Source: Chromatiales bacterium
GTDB taxonomy: Bacteria > Pseudomonadota > Gammaproteobacteria > UBA6429
Assembly (NCBI GenBank): GCA_027076405.1
Contig: JALTJN010000139.1
Coordinates: 1-6,761, forward strand
DNA length: 6,761 bases
Direction of reading: 5' to 3'
Position 1 is the stretch's first letter, and each line of letters opens with the position of its first letter. The notes under the pieces were generated by a model. It was not told the DNA's origin and made no database searches. It saw only the letters and a program-made list of their open reading frames with translations. The translations under genes were made by a program, and so were the position numbers. Below, in pieces: positions 5,038-6,761 of this stretch.

Positions 5038-6761
5038 CTAATCCCCTATGGTATAAATGGTGGGCACTGAAAATGCCTTACCAAAATCGCCGCTTCGATC
5101 TTCCCCACCAAAATCCTGACGCCCTTTTTCATTATTATTTTCACGTTCATCATTTTGATTGGATTCATCACCTTCGGGCGGGACTTGCTCATTTGCCTCA
5201 TTGTCTTCTGGGTCACTTGCCTCTGGACTATCGCCATCTCGCTCGCCTGATTCATCTGTCATGTCATCGCTTTGGCCGTAGTCTTCCTGCGCCTGTTGCT
5301 GTTGTTGCATCCAGGCACCCATCAGGGATGGATTCAAAGGCGCGTCCCCGAGCGTCCCTTCCATGGCTTCATGGCCTTCCTGCGCCCGTGCTTCGTTGAC
5401 GGTTAATATCAGCTTGCGCATTTCATGGCGCTTTTCCTGATCTTCCGGGTCTAGCCCTACCCAACGAAAAACATATTTATCTGAAAAGTCCGTAATGATG
5501 TAATCCGTCATGATGGATTCCAGATAGGACATTAAGGGACGTAAGCCTTTGTCTTTTGAAGAGGCTAATTTTTCAGCCGTATCACTGCCGGATAATGAAG
5601 ATTGGGAGGATGCAAAACTTTCAAAGTTGATTTCATCGGGTGACATGCCATAAACGGCACAGATAATAGAGGTGAGAAAGGTCATCCATTTTGAAAAATA
5701 CATTTCATTAAACTCAATCCCAAAACGCTCAAAGCTGGCTTTGCTTTCCTGATCTTTGGAGACCATTACCGGTACAGTCCAGGCATTGTTAATGCCTTTT
5801 ACCATGGCGTTCCAGTAACGTTTAAATGCCGTTAAATCATTGGTGTCATAGTCCCCTGATAAATGCAGCATCCCTTTAGGAATGGCATTGTCATCAAAGC
5901 CTTTGATGTTGTAGGTCATGGCATTTAAAAAGCCGGTGACAACGCGAATTAACAGTTCGGTTTCACCCAGACCGTAACCCGCTAACCTGACATCGGTTCG
6001 CGGGTTACGGGGTACATAGATTAAATCATCGTAGCTGTACGCGGTGCGCACTAAACCCTGTACCACCTGTAAGGCAAATATTTCATCATCCCCCTGATAA
6101 CCTTCCTCTGTACATAGGCGAATGGTTGCGCCATCAACCGCATAAAATCCGTCAATCCCTTTTGATTTATCCCGCTTGAATTCAGTTTCAATGGCGGCGG
6201 AATCCATGGTTAAGGTATCGCGCACCACCTTTGCCATAAAACCCGTGAAGTTATTGCGCTTTAATCGCTGGCGCTGACGTGGGTTAAATTCCCAGCCACA
6301 ATTATTCACAAAACGATGTAGCAGCTTTATGGATTCCTCTTCACTACTTTGTAATTGATGATCTTTATCAACATGGCGAATAACGAAACCCGGTGAGTCT
6401 TCATTTTCCTGTGGCCGACAAAAACGGTTAACCTGGCGTATGCGCGTTAAGATCACGGCATTTAAGATGGGGGTTTGATCCACCATCTGGCGCAATGAAT
6501 CAAATCCTAATGGACTGGGTTTATCAAAGTAATCGCCCTCGGCAAATACCTGTAGTTCATCCAGATAGACCGATTGCATACCCCGTTTCGCTTTGTGTTT
6601 TTGTGGAAAAGGTACGATGATTCGACCCTGTGCTTTTTGCATCATGTCCTGTTCAGCCAGATCGTTCATGATGTGTTCGATAACCGGCTTTAACTCTTCA
6701 GTGGGTAGTAGCTCGGAGGCGAGGGGTTGATAGGTTTGTGAAAGTTCTGCGTTCGCGTCAT
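5038..6761 (-). CDS. Phage portal protein, 5' end open at the window edge
   Basis: The portal forms the dodecameric ring at one capsid vertex through which DNA is packaged and ejected. Counting from the ATG at 6669, the body (residues 30-430) shows a portal pattern: PILNAVILTRIRQV (67-80), DDLIYVPRNPRTDVRLAGYG (214-233), GETELLIRVV (235-244) and AVYGMSPDEINFES (338-351), similar to the HK97-type portal core. A five-Gln run (455-459) leads into an acidic, low-complexity tail (460-530), then a short conserved-looking end (GKAFSVPTIYTIGD). The frame has no stop between 6669 and the edge, giving 30 more residues (ending LKPVIEHI) that continue smoothly as a helix, and the ATG at 6669 has no Shine-Dalgarno. 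I therefore treat the gene as partial; a start at 6669 remains possible. The genes downstream (Rel-like, MuF) support a head-assembly module, with the terminase expected just upstream. Confidence 0.85.
   Translation of the reverse strand, partial: DANAELSQTYQPLASELLPTEELKPVIEHIMNDLAEQDMMQKAQGRIIVPFPQKHKAKRGMQSVYLDELQVFAEGDYFDKPSPLGFDSLRQMVDQTPILNAVILTRIRQVNRFCRPQENEDSPGFVIRHVDKDHQLQSSEEESIKLLHRFVNNCGWEFNPRQRQRLKRNNFTGFMAKVVRDTLTMDSAAIETEFKRDKSKGIDGFYAVDGATIRLCTEEGYQGDDEIFALQVVQGLVRTAYSYDDLIYVPRNPRTDVRLAGYGLGETELLIRVVTGFLNAMTYNIKGFDDNAIPKGMLHLSGDYDTNDLTAFKRYWNAMVKGINNAWTVPVMVSKDQESKASFERFGIEFNEMYFSKWMTFLTSIICAVYGMSPDEINFESFASSQSSLSGSDTAEKLASSKDKGLRPLMSYLESIMTDYIITDFSDKYVFRWVGLDPEDQEKRHEMRKLILTVNEARAQEGHEAMEGTLGDAPLNPSLMGAWMQQQQQAQEDYGQSDDMTDESGERDGDSPEASDPEDNEANEQVPPEGDESNQNDERENNNEKGRQDFGGEDRSGDFGKAFSVPTIYTIGD
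5042..5047 (-). promoter_or_regulatory. Shine-Dalgarno site for the Rel-like gene
   Basis: AGGGGA on the minus strand, seven bases before the ATG at 5034 and inside the final codons (IGD-stop) of the portal gene. Together with the three-base gap between stop and start, this indicates coupled translation of the portal and Rel-like genes. Confidence 0.65.
5293..5307 (-). repeat. CAA/CAG tract encoding five glutamines in the portal
   Basis: Five consecutive Gln codons (CAA CAA CAG CAA CAG) mark the border between the folded portal core and its acidic tail. Mixed codons argue against recent slippage. Confidence 0.6.
5972..6010 (-). repeat. Long inverted repeat inside the portal gene
   Basis: CCGTAACCCGC (5972-5982) pairs perfectly with GCGGGTTACGG (6000-6010). 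After one mismatch the stem resumes as AACC (5984-5987) with GGTT (5995-5998), leaving a seven-base loop: 15 pairs out of 16 positions. It falls in codons for the RNPRTDVRLAGYG motif of the portal. The equal-base chance expectation for the 11-bp part alone is about 0.03 per window of this size. Confidence 0.6.

Noticed and set aside
4947..5399. Plus-strand frame opposite the portal tail, rich in His and Leu
   Set aside because: It mirrors the acidic GAT/GAA codons of the portal tail on the other strand; the composition is fully explained by that.
5781..5908. Two 7-bp hairpins in the portal gene (5781-5797 and 5892-5908), and similar ones at 2908-2927 and 4294-4310
   Set aside because: Several 7-bp stems are expected by chance in 6.7 kb; none has a U-tract or lies at a gene boundary.
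1..6761. CRISPR arrays, tRNA or rRNA genes, insertion sequences, attachment sites
   Set aside because: Looked for direct repeats with spacers, cloverleaf patterns, transposase motifs and terminal repeats; none seen.

Overview
This window is a stretch of tailed-phage or prophage DNA from an unidentified bacterial host. All five supported genes lie on the minus strand, so transcription runs from position 6761 towards 1. They are packed almost end to end, with gaps of 3, -4, 23 and 65 bases. The DNA is moderately AT-rich with ordinary bacterial codon use and strong Shine-Dalgarno sites before two genes. A Gram-negative (perhaps gammaproteobacterial) host is plausible, but nothing here proves it. 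I see no integrase, att site, tRNA or host gene, so I cannot tell a prophage from a free phage or phage-plasmid.

In the order of transcription, the first gene (6761-5038) encodes a portal protein with an acidic, probably disordered tail; its reading frame is still open at the window edge. The second (5034-3217) encodes a 605-residue mosaic protein: an SH3/KOW-like domain, a linker module, a second copy of the KOW-like domain, a ParB/Srx-like domain and a RelA/SpoT-type nucleotidyltransferase domain at the C-terminus. The third (3220-3032) encodes a 62-residue acidic protein, coupled to the second by an ATGA stop/start overlap and a strong Shine-Dalgarno site. The fourth (3008-1842) encodes a minor head protein of the Mu gpF / SPP1 gp7 (MuF) family. 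The fifth (1776 to the edge at 1) is the N-terminal 592 residues of a large N6-adenine methyltransferase-type protein with a lysine-rich N-terminal segment. It resembles the DarB-like 'polyvalent' proteins that phages package and inject with their DNA.

Portal and MuF genes are usually neighbours. Here a Rel-like gene and a small coupled gene sit between them, which looks like a toxin/antitoxin or effector cassette inside the head operon. The Rel-like protein and the methylase also share a look-alike module (a hydrophobic 'LxxFxK' strand, a short spacer, then a Gly/His/Lys-rich end), which could mark proteins carried in the virion. Working model (inference): portal and MuF build the capsid and its entry port, while the Rel-like and methylase proteins travel with the genome and act on the host or protect the incoming DNA.

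Beyond the genes, there is a perfect 8-bp hairpin that runs into the MuF start codon where no Shine-Dalgarno site is visible, a 13-bp perfect inverted repeat in the domain linker of the Rel-like gene, and an 11-bp plus 4-bp inverted repeat inside the portal gene. No stretch longer than 65 bases lacks a gene.
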